A stretch of DNA of 64,000 bases from contig NZ_WRPK01000007.1 of the NCBI RefSeq assembly GCF_009755815.1, positions 310,001 to 374,000 on the forward strand, given 5' to 3'. Source of the stretch: Flavisphingomonas formosensis (lineage in GTDB: Bacteria > Pseudomonadota > Alphaproteobacteria > Sphingomonadales > Sphingomonadaceae). The notes beneath the pieces were generated by a model. The model had not been told where the DNA came from. It made no database searches and saw only the letters and a list, made by a program, of their open reading frames with translations. Positions 17,361 to 25,497 of this stretch are shown here, in pieces. The position numbers were made by a program, and so were the translations under genes. Numbering within the stretch: the first letter of the stretch is position 1; every line of letters begins with the position of its first letter.

Positions 17361-18344
17361 TTAGGGCCGCAGCACGATCCGACCGTCCGGCCTGCCCTCG
17401 AGCACGAGTGTCATCGCCTCAGCGAAGTCGGTCAGGGCGAAGCGATGCGCGACGGTTGGCCGGATCGCGCCGTCGCGGAACCAGGCAAACAGGCTCTGCA
17501 TGATCCGCCGCGCCGCCCCGGGCTCGCGGCGGACGAAGCGACCAAGATTGACGCCGACCAAGGCAGCTTCCTTGAGCAGCGGCAGATTGGTCGGCAGCGC
17601 CGGGATGGCGCCGCCGGCAAAGCCGATGACGGCATGGCGGCCGCCGGGGCGCAGCGTCCGGAACGCCGGCTCGGTCCAGCCGCCGCCGAGCGGATCGAGG
17701 ACGACATCGATGCCGCTCCGCTCCGCAATGGCTTCCACTTCGGCGCGCAGCGTCGCCGGAGCACCGCCGACGACATGGTCCGCGCCGAGCGCGGCCAGCT
17801 TGCCGTGGGCACGTGATGTCGCCGCGATCACCCGCGCGCCGAGCGCCTTGCCGATCTCGACCGATGCCCCGCCGACCGATCCGCCCGCACCGAGCACGAG
17901 CAGGGTCTCTCCGGCCTTCAGCGCAACCCGGTCGATAAGGGCGTGCGCCGCAGTGCCATAGCCGACGCGGACGACTGCGCCCGCATCGAACCCCATCGTA
18001 TCCGGCAACAGGTCTGCATCGCCTTCGTCGATGCAGACCTTTTCCGCCCATGCACCCCCGATGGCGAGCGCGCAGACCCGGTCGCCGACGGCGAAACTCG
18101 TGACGTCCGCGCCGACTGCATCGATCGTGCCCGCGCATTCGCTGCCTGGGATCCCGGGAAGGGCGGGACGGTCCTGATAGCCGCCGGTCGCGGTCAGTGC
18201 GTCGACATAGGAAAGGCCCGTTGCCTTGATCCGGATGCGGATCTGGCCCGGGGCGGGGATCGGGGGCGGTACCCGCTCGAGTGCGATGGCGTCGGCATGC
18301 CAGTCGCGCATGACGACTGCCGCCATTGCGTCATCGCCGCTCAC
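17361..18344 (-). CDS. Zinc-independent quinone oxidoreductase-like MDR enzyme
   Basis: Medium-chain dehydrogenase/reductase of 327 aa resembling NADPH:quinone oxidoreductase or enoyl reductases. GLSYVDALTATGGYQ and PGIPGSECAGTIDAVG are the N-terminal signature and VLGAGGSVGGASVEIGKALGA is the NADPH motif. No zinc-ligand cysteines of the alcohol dehydrogenase type are visible. GTG at 18344 overlaps the SDR stop (GTGA), matching the coupling seen elsewhere; an ATG at 18326 is the alternative start. Likely an enone or quinone reductase in the same pathway (inference). Confidence 0.88.
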   Translation of the reverse strand: MSGDDAMAAVVMRDWHADAIALERVPPPIPAPGQIRIRIKATGLSYVDALTATGGYQDRPALPGIPGSECAGTIDAVGADVTSFAVGDRVCALAIGGAWAEKVCIDEGDADLLPDTMGFDAGAVVRVGYGTAAHALIDRVALKAGETLLVLGAGGSVGGASVEIGKALGARVIAATSRAHGKLAALGADHVVGGAPATLRAEVEAIAERSGIDVVLDPLGGGWTEPAFRTLRPGGRHAVIGFAGGAIPALPTNLPLLKEAALVGVNLGRFVRREPGAARRIMQSLFAWFRDGAIRPTVAHRFALTDFAEAMTLVLEGRPDGRIVLRP

Positions 18345-19087
18345 GGGAGGCCGCCATCGACGCGCACGATCGTGCCGGTGGTGTAGCTCGACGCCGGGCT
18401 CGCGAGGTAGAGCGCGGTGGTCACGATTTCCTCCGGCAGGCCGCAGCGGGGGATCGCGCCGGGCGTGCTCTCGCGCTGCTCCTCGGGCCAGCTTTTCGCG
18501 ATGTCGGTCAGGAACTGGCCGGGCGAGATGCCGTTGACCCGTACCTTGGGCCCACAGGCCCGGGCGAGCGCTAGGGTGAGCGCGTTGAGGGCCGCCTTCG
18601 ATCCGGCATAGACCGCGTAGCGCGGTTCCGGGCGGATCGCGCCGGTGCTGCTGATGTTGATGATCGCGCCGCCGTCCCCCGCTGCCATGCGCTCTCCGAC
18701 GAGGGCGGCGAGACGGAACGGCCCCTTGAAATTGACGCCGACGATCTTGTCGAAAAGCTCCTCGCTGGTCTCGACCAGCGAGGGCGCGAGTGGTGACATG
18801 CCGGCATTGTTCACCAAAATGTCGATCCGTCCGAACCGCTCGTGGACGGCGTCGACCAGGCCGGCGAGCTCATCCCAGTGGCCGACATGGCAGGGCCAGG
18901 CGAAGCCGCGCCGGCCCAGCGCCTCGATCTCGGCGACCACCGCTTCGCAGGCTTCGCGCTTGCGGCTGGTGACCGCCACGTCGGCGCCGGCCTGCGCGAA
19001 GCCGAGCGCCATCTCGCGGCCGAGGCCGCGGCTGCCGCCGGTCACCAGCGCTACCTTGCCGGTCAGGTCGAACAGGTTCGCGTTCAT
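18341..19087 (-). CDS. Short-chain dehydrogenase/reductase
   Basis: Classical SDR of 248 aa starting MNANLFDLTGKVALVTGG at 19087. TGGSRGLG cofactor motif, NNAGMSP, NISSTGA with Ser, YAVYAGSK with Tyr and Lys, end VRVDGGLP. Its ATG overlaps the MarR stop (ATGA, 19084-19087) and its stop overlaps the next GTG, so it is tightly coupled in the five-gene - strand operon. Confidence 0.9.
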   Translation of the reverse strand: MNANLFDLTGKVALVTGGSRGLGREMALGFAQAGADVAVTSRKREACEAVVAEIEALGRRGFAWPCHVGHWDELAGLVDAVHERFGRIDILVNNAGMSPLAPSLVETSEELFDKIVGVNFKGPFRLAALVGERMAAGDGGAIINISSTGAIRPEPRYAVYAGSKAALNALTLALARACGPKVRVNGISPGQFLTDIAKSWPEEQRESTPGAIPRCGLPEEIVTTALYLASPASSYTTGTIVRVDGGLP

Positions 19088-19587
19088 CGCCTCTCCCCTT
19101 GCCGGTCGGTCCGCACCGGGCTGCGCGCTTGGCTTTCGAGCCGCTGCCGCAGCGTTGCCAGCAGCCTGGCGGCCGTGCCGATCGCCACCGCATCGAGGCC
19201 GGACGCGAGATCGGCCGCCCATCGATCGCCTTCGCGATCGGCCAACGCGAAGGCCCGTTCGCCCTCCGTCGTGGGCGCCAGCGTGCGGGCCCGGCGATCG
19301 GCGGGATTGTCGTGGAAGGTGACGAGGCCCTGCTGCTCGAGATGGTTGGCGATGCGCTGGATCGCCTGGCGGCTATGCCCGAAGCTACGCGCGATCCGCG
19401 CCACCGTCGGCGCCCTGGGCGCGCGGCAAATGGCGGTCAGCACCAGCCAGTGGGCGGGGAGCATGCCGGCGATCCGTGTCGTCATCTTGCGCGCGCTTGC
19501 CAGCCGGCCGGACAGGCGGATCACCTCGTCGATCAGGGCGACGACGTCCTTGCGGACGGGCTCGGCAGCAGCGGAGTTCGACAACAT
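19084..19587 (-). CDS. MarR-family transcriptional regulator
   Basis: Winged-helix regulator of 167 aa. The core is LPAHWLVLTAICRAPRAPTVARIARSFG, then HSRQAIQRIANHLEQQGLVTF as recognition helix, and NPADRRARTLAPTTEGE as the beta-wing with the family's DxRxR pattern. It begins at 19587 (MLSNSAAAEP); longer readings cross the operator. It leads an operon of catabolic genes, so it may sense an aromatic or acyl intermediate. A TTGCATGCTA site sits only 10 bases before its start, so the MarR operon itself probably belongs to the wider regulon. Confidence 0.9.
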   Translation of the reverse strand: MLSNSAAAEPVRKDVVALIDEVIRLSGRLASARKMTTRIAGMLPAHWLVLTAICRAPRAPTVARIARSFGHSRQAIQRIANHLEQQGLVTFHDNPADRRARTLAPTTEGERAFALADREGDRWAADLASGLDAVAIGTAARLLATLRQRLESQARSPVRTDRQGERR

Positions 19588-19597
19588 ACGGTCAATA

Positions 19598-19670
19598 TTG
19601 CATGCTATTCGTGAACTGTAAACCGCAGGTACCGATATTATGTCTGGATAAATGGATATATTGCGTGCAA
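19598..19670. promoter_or_regulatory. Two near-consensus operators in MarR/SnoaL divergent region
   Basis: TTGCATGCTA at 19598-19607 faces the MarR operon and TTGCGTGCAA at 19661-19670 faces the SnoaL-like gene. Each has one mismatch to TTGCATGCAA. The first is preceded by AATA and the second by ATA, as in the extended operator. Having one site per divergent promoter is as expected for shared control. Confidence 0.6.
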
Positions 19671-19702
19671 TCTTGTCACACCTGCGCAAAGGAGAGCGAC
19701 GC

Positions 19703-20260
19703 ATGCGGAAAGGGCATCCCGGCACCATCCCGACGGGCGGGCAGGTGGAAGACCGGCTCGCGATCATCAACCTGCTCGCGGCCTATGCGCATTATGCCAA
19801 TGTCGGAGATATTGACGGCTGGTCCGATTGCTTCACCGAGGATGCCACCTATCGCATCTCCGCGCCGGGCGCGCCCGGCGTGCCGCTGCCGATCGCCCAG
19901 GTGATCGCGGCCGAGACGCCGCAATTCGCGGCCTATCGGCGGATGCTCGCCGATCCGGACAGCGGCGAGCGCAAGATCTACTGCATCGTCAACCCCTATG
20001 TCGTCGAGCTGAGCCGGGGCGCGGCCATGATCGTCTGCGAGCTCGTCCAACTGCGCGCGCAGCCGAACGGTCCGCCGCCCCGGATCCAGCTGACCGGCAC
20101 CTATGAGGGCGAGCTGATCCGCAAGGGCGGTGTGTGGCGCATTCGGCGCTGGTCGATCGCGACCACGCGGACACCGGAGTCGGTGTCGGAGGTGCCGGCG
20201 ACATGGTGGTTGAATGTTGCGGCGAGCCCGGAGGGAAGCTGGCGCGATGTGAGTGCGTGA
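19703..20260 (+). CDS. SnoaL-like / NTF2-fold protein
   Basis: SnoaL-like protein of 185 aa, second of three in the window. VEDRLAIINLLAAYAHYANVGD is helix 1, GWSDCFTEDATYRI the first strand, and LTGTYEGELIRKGGVWRIRRW the final sheet. Start 19703 has a strong AAAGGAGA 6-7 bases upstream. This family includes dehydratases and isomerases of steroid-like substrates (the bile acid 7-dehydratase BaiE fold), but no catalytic assignment is possible here. Single gene, divergent from the MarR operon. Confidence 0.78.
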   Translation: MRKGHPGTIPTGGQVEDRLAIINLLAAYAHYANVGDIDGWSDCFTEDATYRISAPGAPGVPLPIAQVIAAETPQFAAYRRMLADPDSGERKIYCIVNPYVVELSRGAAMIVCELVQLRAQPNGPPPRIQLTGTYEGELIRKGGVWRIRRWSIATTRTPESVSEVPATWWLNVAASPEGSWRDVSA

Positions 20261-20281
20261 TACAATCCCGACGCCATTTGC

Positions 20282-20346
20282 GCCGAGCTTGTCGAGGTGC
20301 TCTTTTCTTTTCGAAGGAAGAAAGGGAGGGCTTCGACAAGCTCGGC
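20282..20346. terminator. Inverted repeat between convergent genes
   Basis: Perfect 14-bp arms GCCGAGCTTGTCGA (20282-20295) and TCGACAAGCTCGGC (20333-20346) separated by a 37-base AG/T-rich loop. It lies between the 3' ends of the SnoaL-like gene and the convergent CoA transferase gene. It may act as a bidirectional terminator, or be one of the genome's palindromic repeats. Confidence 0.5.
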
Positions 20347-20381
20347 CCGAACGGACGATTGTCGTCACTGGGAGGACTTGA

Positions 20382-22613
20382 TCAGGTCGCCACCACGACT
20401 CCGTCCGCGATCAGCGTATCGATCTCTGTCGCATCGAAGCCGACCTCGCCCAGTATCTGGCGGCTATGCTCGCCCAGGATCGGCGGGGCGAGATCGCGGC
20501 GCGCCGGCACTCCATCCATGCGCCAGAAGGCGCCGACCTGTTCGAGCTGGCCGAAGCGCGGGTGCGGATAGGATGCGACGAGGCCCAGCGCGCGGTTTGC
20601 GGCATCGTCCAGAAAAGCGAAGCGCTGCGCCTCGCGCGCCGGTCCGGCGGAGGCGCCATGCTCGTTAGCGAACGCCAGCGCCTCGACAACCGTGCGGTCA
20701 CCGAGAGCTTTTTCGACATCGCCGCCTGCCGCCGCAGTCAGCCGTTGCCAGGCGTCGTCGGCGCGCACGAGCAGCGCGATCCAGCCGTCCACGCAGCGAT
20801 AGAGACGCTCGCGCGGGCCGAGGCCGAGCTGCATTGCATCCAGCCGGGCGAAAGGCGCGGTGCTGCCATCCGCCAACACTGCCGTCTCGTTCGCCGTGAA
20901 CAGGCTGGCGCCGAGCAGCGAGGCGCTCAGGAAGCGGCCTTGCCCCGTCCGGTCGCGCTCGCGCAGCGCCGCGATCGTGCCGTGGAGCGAGGCCATGGCA
21001 GCGAGATGGTCCATCATCCCGAAACGGTGCCAGATCGGCGGATTACCCCTGCCGGCGCCCTCCAGTTCCCAGCCGGACATTGCCTGGAAGAGCTGGTCAT
21101 AGCCCGGCCAATCCTTGCGCAGCCCGGCAGAACCGTAGGAATTGACGTGGCAATAGACCAATGACGGCTTGATCGCGGCTAGACTGGCATAATCCAGTCC
21201 CAGCTTGGTCGCGGCCGGCATGCGCAGATTATGGTGCACGGCGTCCGCACCGGCGACGAGCCGTTCGAGCACCGCGCGGGCGCGGGGATCCTTGAGCTGG
21301 AGCGCAAGTGCGCGCTTGCCGCGCTGGCAGCCGTTGAACCCCCAGTCGATCCATCGCATCTGATCGCCCGAGGTGGCCTCGACCTTGACGACGTCCGCGC
21401 CGAGATCTGCCGCCAGCATCATCGCGAACGGGCCGGCGAGGAAATTGCCGAAATCGAGAATGCGCACCCCGGCGAGAGGAGAGTCGGGAGTAGTTGTCGG
21501 ACGATCGGGTATTGCCGGCCCGGTGCTGTCCGGCCAAGCCGGTGGATGGCTGCCCAGTGCCGGCGCGGGGAAGCGGACCGACACCGGCGGCTCGATGGTG
21601 ATCGGGACGGCGGGCTGCAGGCAAACGCCGAGATCGGGATCGTCGACCTCGACCACATAGCCATTGGCGCGTGCCTGCTCGTCCGCGAACAGCGCGCCCA
21701 TCGGCATCGCGGGCTGCACCGGCACGTCCGCCTCCCAGAGTGCCCTGAGCCATATCGCCGAATCATGGCGCAGAAAGGCCGCGCGATTGGCAGGCATCAT
21801 CGGAAAGAGGCGCGCATAGGTCGTCGTCGGCGGGAGCGGCTGGCGAAGCGCATCGTCGAGCCGCTCTATCTCTGCCTGCATCAACGGGACTTTGTCGACG
21901 TTCGCCATGACATGGACCCATGTGCCGTTCGCGCATTCGAAGATCGGCATGTCGCCGCGCTTCGGCATGCCGTCGGCGAGCGAATCCGACGGATACTCGG
22001 CGCGATACCAGTGCATGGCCAGCGAGGTGAGGGCGCCCTGGAGGAGGCTGGTCTCGATCACCCCGCTGCCCCGACCGCGATCTCTGGCGAGCAGCCGGGC
22101 CGCCGCTCCCGTCGCGGCGAGATAGGCCGCACCCCAGCTTCCGAGCGGGAAGCGGAGATAGGCCGGGCCGTCGCGGTGGACGCAGGCCTGTTCGTCGAGG
22201 ATGCCCGCCGCGCCGAGCACCAGCATGTCGACCGGCTCGATCTGTTCCAGTGGGTGGCCGGCGGGAAAGCCGCCGATGGCGGCTTCGATCAGCCTCGGCC
22301 AGCGAGTTCGATCGCTGAGCCCGAGTTCCCGCCGTCGCGATGGCAGCAGATCGTGGATCAGCAGATCGGCGTCGCCGAGCAGGCACTCGAAGCTCCTCCG
22401 ATCGGCGGCATCGTGGAGGTCGAGCGCGACGCTGTGCTTGCTCCGGTTGCGCCCCGCGAACGCAGCGCTGCCGCGCTCTGGGTCGCCTGTGCGCGGTTCG
22501 ATGCGGAGCACCTCCGCGCCCATCTCCGCGAACAGCAGCCCCGCGATCGAGGGCGCGAGCCCACCCGCGATCTCGATCAGCCGGACATCGCCGAACAACC
22601 CCGTCATGCTCAT
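20382..22613 (-). CDS. Double-domain CaiB/BaiF family III CoA transferase
   Basis: Protein of 743 aa made of two tandem CaiB/BaiF-like CoA transferase domains (about 1-360 and 370-743), which move CoA between carboxylic acids without free-CoA loss. Domain 2 has the intact catalytic region FGMMDHLAAMASLHG with the expected nucleophilic Asp, plus PGYDQLFQAMSG. In domain 1 the aligned position reads PLGSWGAAYLAATG, with Ser in place of Asp, so that half is probably structural. It lies 7 bases downstream of a SnoaL-like gene in a two-gene operon behind TTGCATGCAA. Probable role: activating the pathway's acid or recycling CoA between intermediates (inference). Confidence 0.9.
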   Translation of the reverse strand: MSMTGLFGDVRLIEIAGGLAPSIAGLLFAEMGAEVLRIEPRTGDPERGSAAFAGRNRSKHSVALDLHDAADRRSFECLLGDADLLIHDLLPSRRRELGLSDRTRWPRLIEAAIGGFPAGHPLEQIEPVDMLVLGAAGILDEQACVHRDGPAYLRFPLGSWGAAYLAATGAAARLLARDRGRGSGVIETSLLQGALTSLAMHWYRAEYPSDSLADGMPKRGDMPIFECANGTWVHVMANVDKVPLMQAEIERLDDALRQPLPPTTTYARLFPMMPANRAAFLRHDSAIWLRALWEADVPVQPAMPMGALFADEQARANGYVVEVDDPDLGVCLQPAVPITIEPPVSVRFPAPALGSHPPAWPDSTGPAIPDRPTTTPDSPLAGVRILDFGNFLAGPFAMMLAADLGADVVKVEATSGDQMRWIDWGFNGCQRGKRALALQLKDPRARAVLERLVAGADAVHHNLRMPAATKLGLDYASLAAIKPSLVYCHVNSYGSAGLRKDWPGYDQLFQAMSGWELEGAGRGNPPIWHRFGMMDHLAAMASLHGTIAALRERDRTGQGRFLSASLLGASLFTANETAVLADGSTAPFARLDAMQLGLGPRERLYRCVDGWIALLVRADDAWQRLTAAAGGDVEKALGDRTVVEALAFANEHGASAGPAREAQRFAFLDDAANRALGLVASYPHPRFGQLEQVGAFWRMDGVPARRDLAPPILGEHSRQILGEVGFDATEIDTLIADGVVVAT

Positions 22614-22620
22614 CGGTCGG

Positions 22621-23016
22621 TCAGTTCAGGATGACGTCGGCATAGTGGAGCGTGTCGAGATATTCGGTGCAGCGCCACAGCTTGCCGTCACGGATGGTGA
22701 ACAGGAACAGATAGTCGTTGGCATAGACGCGGCCGTCCGCGCGGCTGGCCTCGCCGCTGAACTCGGCCGCCACGCTGTCGTCCTCCGCGATCACGCGGTG
22801 GAGCGTGATACGGAGCGGCGTGGCGAGGCGCGCCAGGATGGTGCGTTCGGTCAGCTCGGCAAGCTGCTGCTTGGTGTAGGTGCCGGTCAGCGGCGAGTGG
22901 CCGCCCACCGTCCAGATCGCGTCGTCTGCCAGCATCGCCCAGGCGTCCGCCGTGCGGCCGTCCGAGATGGCGTTGAAATAGCGCTCGACCAGCGCTTTGT
23001 TAGCCTGCCTCTCCAT
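22621..23016 (-). CDS. SnoaL-like / NTF2-fold protein
   Basis: A 131-aa SnoaL-like protein of the compact ketosteroid-isomerase/limonene-epoxide-hydrolase type. VERYFNAISDGRTADAWAMLADDAIW, then SPLTGTYTKQQLAEL, then SVAAEFSGEA and the C-terminal strand KLWRCTEYLDTLH. First gene of the operon with the CoA transferase. Its start is 16 bases downstream of an exact TTGCATGCAA. Reaction unknown; isomerase, dehydratase or epoxide hydrolase are all possible. Confidence 0.78.
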   Translation of the reverse strand: MERQANKALVERYFNAISDGRTADAWAMLADDAIWTVGGHSPLTGTYTKQQLAELTERTILARLATPLRITLHRVIAEDDSVAAEFSGEASRADGRVYANDYLFLFTIRDGKLWRCTEYLDTLHYADVILN

Positions 23017-23032
23017 CCCGCTTCACCTTCTA

Positions 23033-23115
23033 TTGCATGCAATATGATGGAATATCGGCGGTTGTTTGTCAAATTCCGCTGGTTATCCCGTGGATGGGTG
23101 ATTAGTTGCATGCTA
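23033..23115. promoter_or_regulatory. Two operators in SnoaL/SDR divergent region
   Basis: Exact TTGCATGCAA at 23033-23042 serves the - strand SnoaL/CoA-transferase unit. TTGCATGCTA at 23106-23115, within the partial palindrome GTTGCATGCTAAC, sits 20 bases before the + strand SDR. The paired arrangement mirrors that at 19598/19661. Confidence 0.68.
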
Positions 23116-23135
23116 ACATCGAAGGGAGAGGGATC

Positions 23136-23888
23136 ATGCAGAATTCGCTGGCAGGTAAGGTGGCGATCGTCACCGGCGCGTCGAAAGGCCTGGGCCGAAG
23201 TATTGCCGCCAGCCTGGTCGACGCCGGCGCACGCGTCGCGCTGTTGGCGCGGTCCCGGCCGGAACTCGAGTCGCTCGCAGCCGTGCTCGGTCCCAATGCA
23301 GCCGCTTTTCCCTGCGATCTGCGTTCGGCTGAGGCGATCGGCATGACTGTCGCCGCGATCGCCGAGCGGTTCGGCGGCGTCGACATCCTCATCAACAATG
23401 CGATGATGTGCCTGCTCAATCCCATCGACAGCATCCCCGACGAGGATGCGCGCAGCGAGGTGGAGACCAACCTGCTCGCCCCCATCCTGATCATCCGCGA
23501 GGTCGTGCCGCACATGCTGGCCCGCGGCGGGGGCGACATCGTCAATGTCAGCTCGGAATCGGTCGCGATGCCTTTCCCCTATCTGTCGGTCTATGCCGCC
23601 ACCAAGGCGGGATTGGAGGGGCTGTCCGCGGCGCTCCGCGTCGAACTCGGCTACAAGGGCATCCGTGTCGGCGTGTTCCGCTCGGGCTTCATGGCGGAAT
23701 CTTCATCCTCGGCCTTGTGGTCGGACGAGAACAAGGCGGGCTTCTACGAGGCACTCAAGGCGACCGGGCTGGATCATTATGCGGGTGAAGCGATCCCGGT
23801 GCGCGTGCAGGCCGATGTGCTGGTCTCGATGCTGACGCTGCCGCGGCAGGCGAATATCGATCATATGACGGTGCGGGCAGCGAAATAA
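23136..23888 (+). CDS. Short-chain dehydrogenase/reductase
   Basis: SDR of 250 aa. VTGASKGLG cofactor motif, NNAMM at the NNAG position, VNVSSES with Ser, YAATK with Tyr and Lys. The C-terminal third (FRSGFMAESSSS, then a helix and QANIDHMTVRAAK) lacks the usual VDGG ending, so it belongs to a divergent SDR branch. Start 23136 follows GAAGGGAGAGGG; an upstream TTG would lie inside the operator. Monocistronic and divergent from the SnoaL/CoA transferase unit. Confidence 0.88.
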   Translation: MQNSLAGKVAIVTGASKGLGRSIAASLVDAGARVALLARSRPELESLAAVLGPNAAAFPCDLRSAEAIGMTVAAIAERFGGVDILINNAMMCLLNPIDSIPDEDARSEVETNLLAPILIIREVVPHMLARGGGDIVNVSSESVAMPFPYLSVYAATKAGLEGLSAALRVELGYKGIRVGVFRSGFMAESSSSALWSDENKAGFYEALKATGLDHYAGEAIPVRVQADVLVSMLTLPRQANIDHMTVRAAK

Positions 23889-23925
23889 TCCGGTCATCCC
23901 GGCATTCGCTGGGAAGACGGGGATG

Positions 23926-24702
23926 TTACCGCCCCGACCAAGCCGGCGCCCGCTTCTCGGCAAACGCCCGCGGGCCTTCCCTCGCATCGTCCGACCCCAT
24001 CATCGCCACGATCTCGGGCCAGTCGAGATGCGCGGTCATCGCCTCGCGAATGTCGCCTTCCAGCGCGCGGCGCATCACCGCCTTGGACGCGCGGATCGCG
24101 AGCGGGCTGGCGGTGAGGATGGTCTCGGCCAGCGCCAGCGCAGCCGCAAGCGCCTCGCCGGCCGGTACCACCCGGTTGACGATGCCGAGGTCCAACGCCT
24201 CCTGCGCTGAGATTCGCCGGGCGGTCATGATCATCTCCATCGCCCGCTTCGGGCCGACATGCGCCGGCAGTCGCAGTAGTCCACCGGCCATGGCAGCGAG
24301 GCCAACCTTCACCTCCGGCAGCGCGAAGCTCGCATTTTCCGCTGCGACGACGATGTCGCAGGCCAGCGCCAGCTCGAAGCCGCCGCCCAGCGCCATGCCG
24401 TTGACCGCCGCGATCACGGGTTTGTCCAGATCGAAGCGATTGGTGAGCCCGCCGAAGCCGGTTGGCGGCACCACCGGCTCGCGTGGCGCGAGTTGCTGCT
24501 TGAGGTCGTTGCCGGCGCAGAACGCCCGTTCGCCCGCGCCGGTGACGATCGCCAGCCATTGGTCGGGATCGGTCGCGAAGGTGTCGAGCTTCGCTGCCAT
24601 TTCGAAATGGGCCGGCGCATTGAGCGCGTTCATCGCCTCCGGGCGAGCGATGGTGAAGACAGTCATGCGGCCCTCGCGGCGTACTTCGATAAAGTCGGTC
24701 AC
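23926..24702 (-). CDS. Enoyl-CoA hydratase/isomerase, CaiD-like
   Basis: Crotonase-fold enzyme of 258 aa. Oxyanion-hole segments are RAFCAGNDLKQ and NGMALGGGFELALACD, and the catalytic Glu is in FALPEVKVGL, the pattern of crotonobetainyl-CoA hydratase CaiD. The C-terminal FAEKRAPAWSGR matches that group too. It is the last gene of the ligase-hydratase-hydratase operon, with only three bases separating it from the preceding stop. It hydrates an unsaturated CoA thioester of the pathway; actual carnitine metabolism is not indicated by neighbours. Confidence 0.9.
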   Translation of the reverse strand: MTDFIEVRREGRMTVFTIARPEAMNALNAPAHFEMAAKLDTFATDPDQWLAIVTGAGERAFCAGNDLKQQLAPREPVVPPTGFGGLTNRFDLDKPVIAAVNGMALGGGFELALACDIVVAAENASFALPEVKVGLAAMAGGLLRLPAHVGPKRAMEMIMTARRISAQEALDLGIVNRVVPAGEALAAALALAETILTASPLAIRASKAVMRRALEGDIREAMTAHLDWPEIVAMMGSDDAREGPRAFAEKRAPAWSGR

Positions 24703-24705
24703 GGT

Positions 24706-25497
24706 CTACTCTCCGATAAAATGCGCCGCGCGCTTCGCCTTGAATGCGGCAACGCCCTCGCGATAGTCCCGGGTCTGCCCGAGCAGGCGCTGGAAGTCGC
24801 GCTCGTGGTCGAGTTGCTCGTCCAGTGTCGTCGTCACAGCGCGGCGGATCGCGCGCCTGGTTTCGACCAGCCCGCGCGTCGGCGCGGCGGCGAGACCGGT
24901 CACCAGCGCCTCAACCTCACGCTCGAAATCCGCATCGTCGATCGCGCGCCAGATCAGGCCCCATTCGGCGGCCTGCGCGGCGCCGATCGGCATGCCGGTG
25001 AGTGCCATCGCCATCGCCCGCTGCTGGCCGACGAGGTGCGGTAGAGTCCAGGTGCCGCCGCAGTCCGGCAGCAGGCCGATGCGGGCGAAGGATTGCACGA
25101 ACCGGGCGCCGGCGGTCGCCACGGTCAGGTCGGCGAGCAGGGCGATGTTCGCGCCCGCGCCGGCGGCGACGCCATTGACCGCGCAGACCCAGGGAAAGGG
25201 CAGATCGGTCAGCCGTCGGACGAGCGGGTTGTACCATCGGTCGATATTGGCGCCGAGATCGAGCGGGGCATCGCTTTCGACATCGCGCTCGCCGAGATCC
25301 TGCCCCGCGCAGAAGGCGCGGCCGGAGCCGGTCAGCAGCATCACGCGCGCGCCCACGCACTCGGCTTCGTCGAGCGCCGCCATCAGTGCAACATGCATGT
25401 CGACCGAGAAGGCGTTCAGCTTTTCGGGCCGGTTGAGCGTGATCCGCGCGATGCCGTCCTGGATCGCCAGCAGGACCGGCGTCTCCACGACCGTCAC
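24706..25497 (-). CDS. Enoyl-CoA hydratase/isomerase, PaaG-like
   Basis: Crotonase-fold enzyme of 263 aa. RAFCAGQDLGERD and NGVAAGAGANIALLAD are the oxyanion segments. FARIGLLPDCGGTWTLPHLVG carries Asp at the PaaG catalytic position in place of the hydratase Glu, suggesting an isomerase of ring or unsaturated CoA thioesters. A GTG start at 25497 overlaps the ligase stop (GTGA); no ATG is available nearby. Second gene of the three-gene operon. Confidence 0.88.
   Translation of the reverse strand: MTVVETPVLLAIQDGIARITLNRPEKLNAFSVDMHVALMAALDEAECVGARVMLLTGSGRAFCAGQDLGERDVESDAPLDLGANIDRWYNPLVRRLTDLPFPWVCAVNGVAAGAGANIALLADLTVATAGARFVQSFARIGLLPDCGGTWTLPHLVGQQRAMAMALTGMPIGAAQAAEWGLIWRAIDDADFEREVEALVTGLAAAPTRGLVETRRAIRRAVTTTLDEQLDHERDFQRLLGQTRDYREGVAAFKAKRAAHFIGE

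Noticed and set aside
23888-23925. Another palindromic repeat copy between the SDR and the enoyl-CoA hydratase
   Set aside because: CATCCCGGCATTCGCTGGGAAG is too degenerate to form the stem seen in other copies; it may be a decayed relic but is not annotated.
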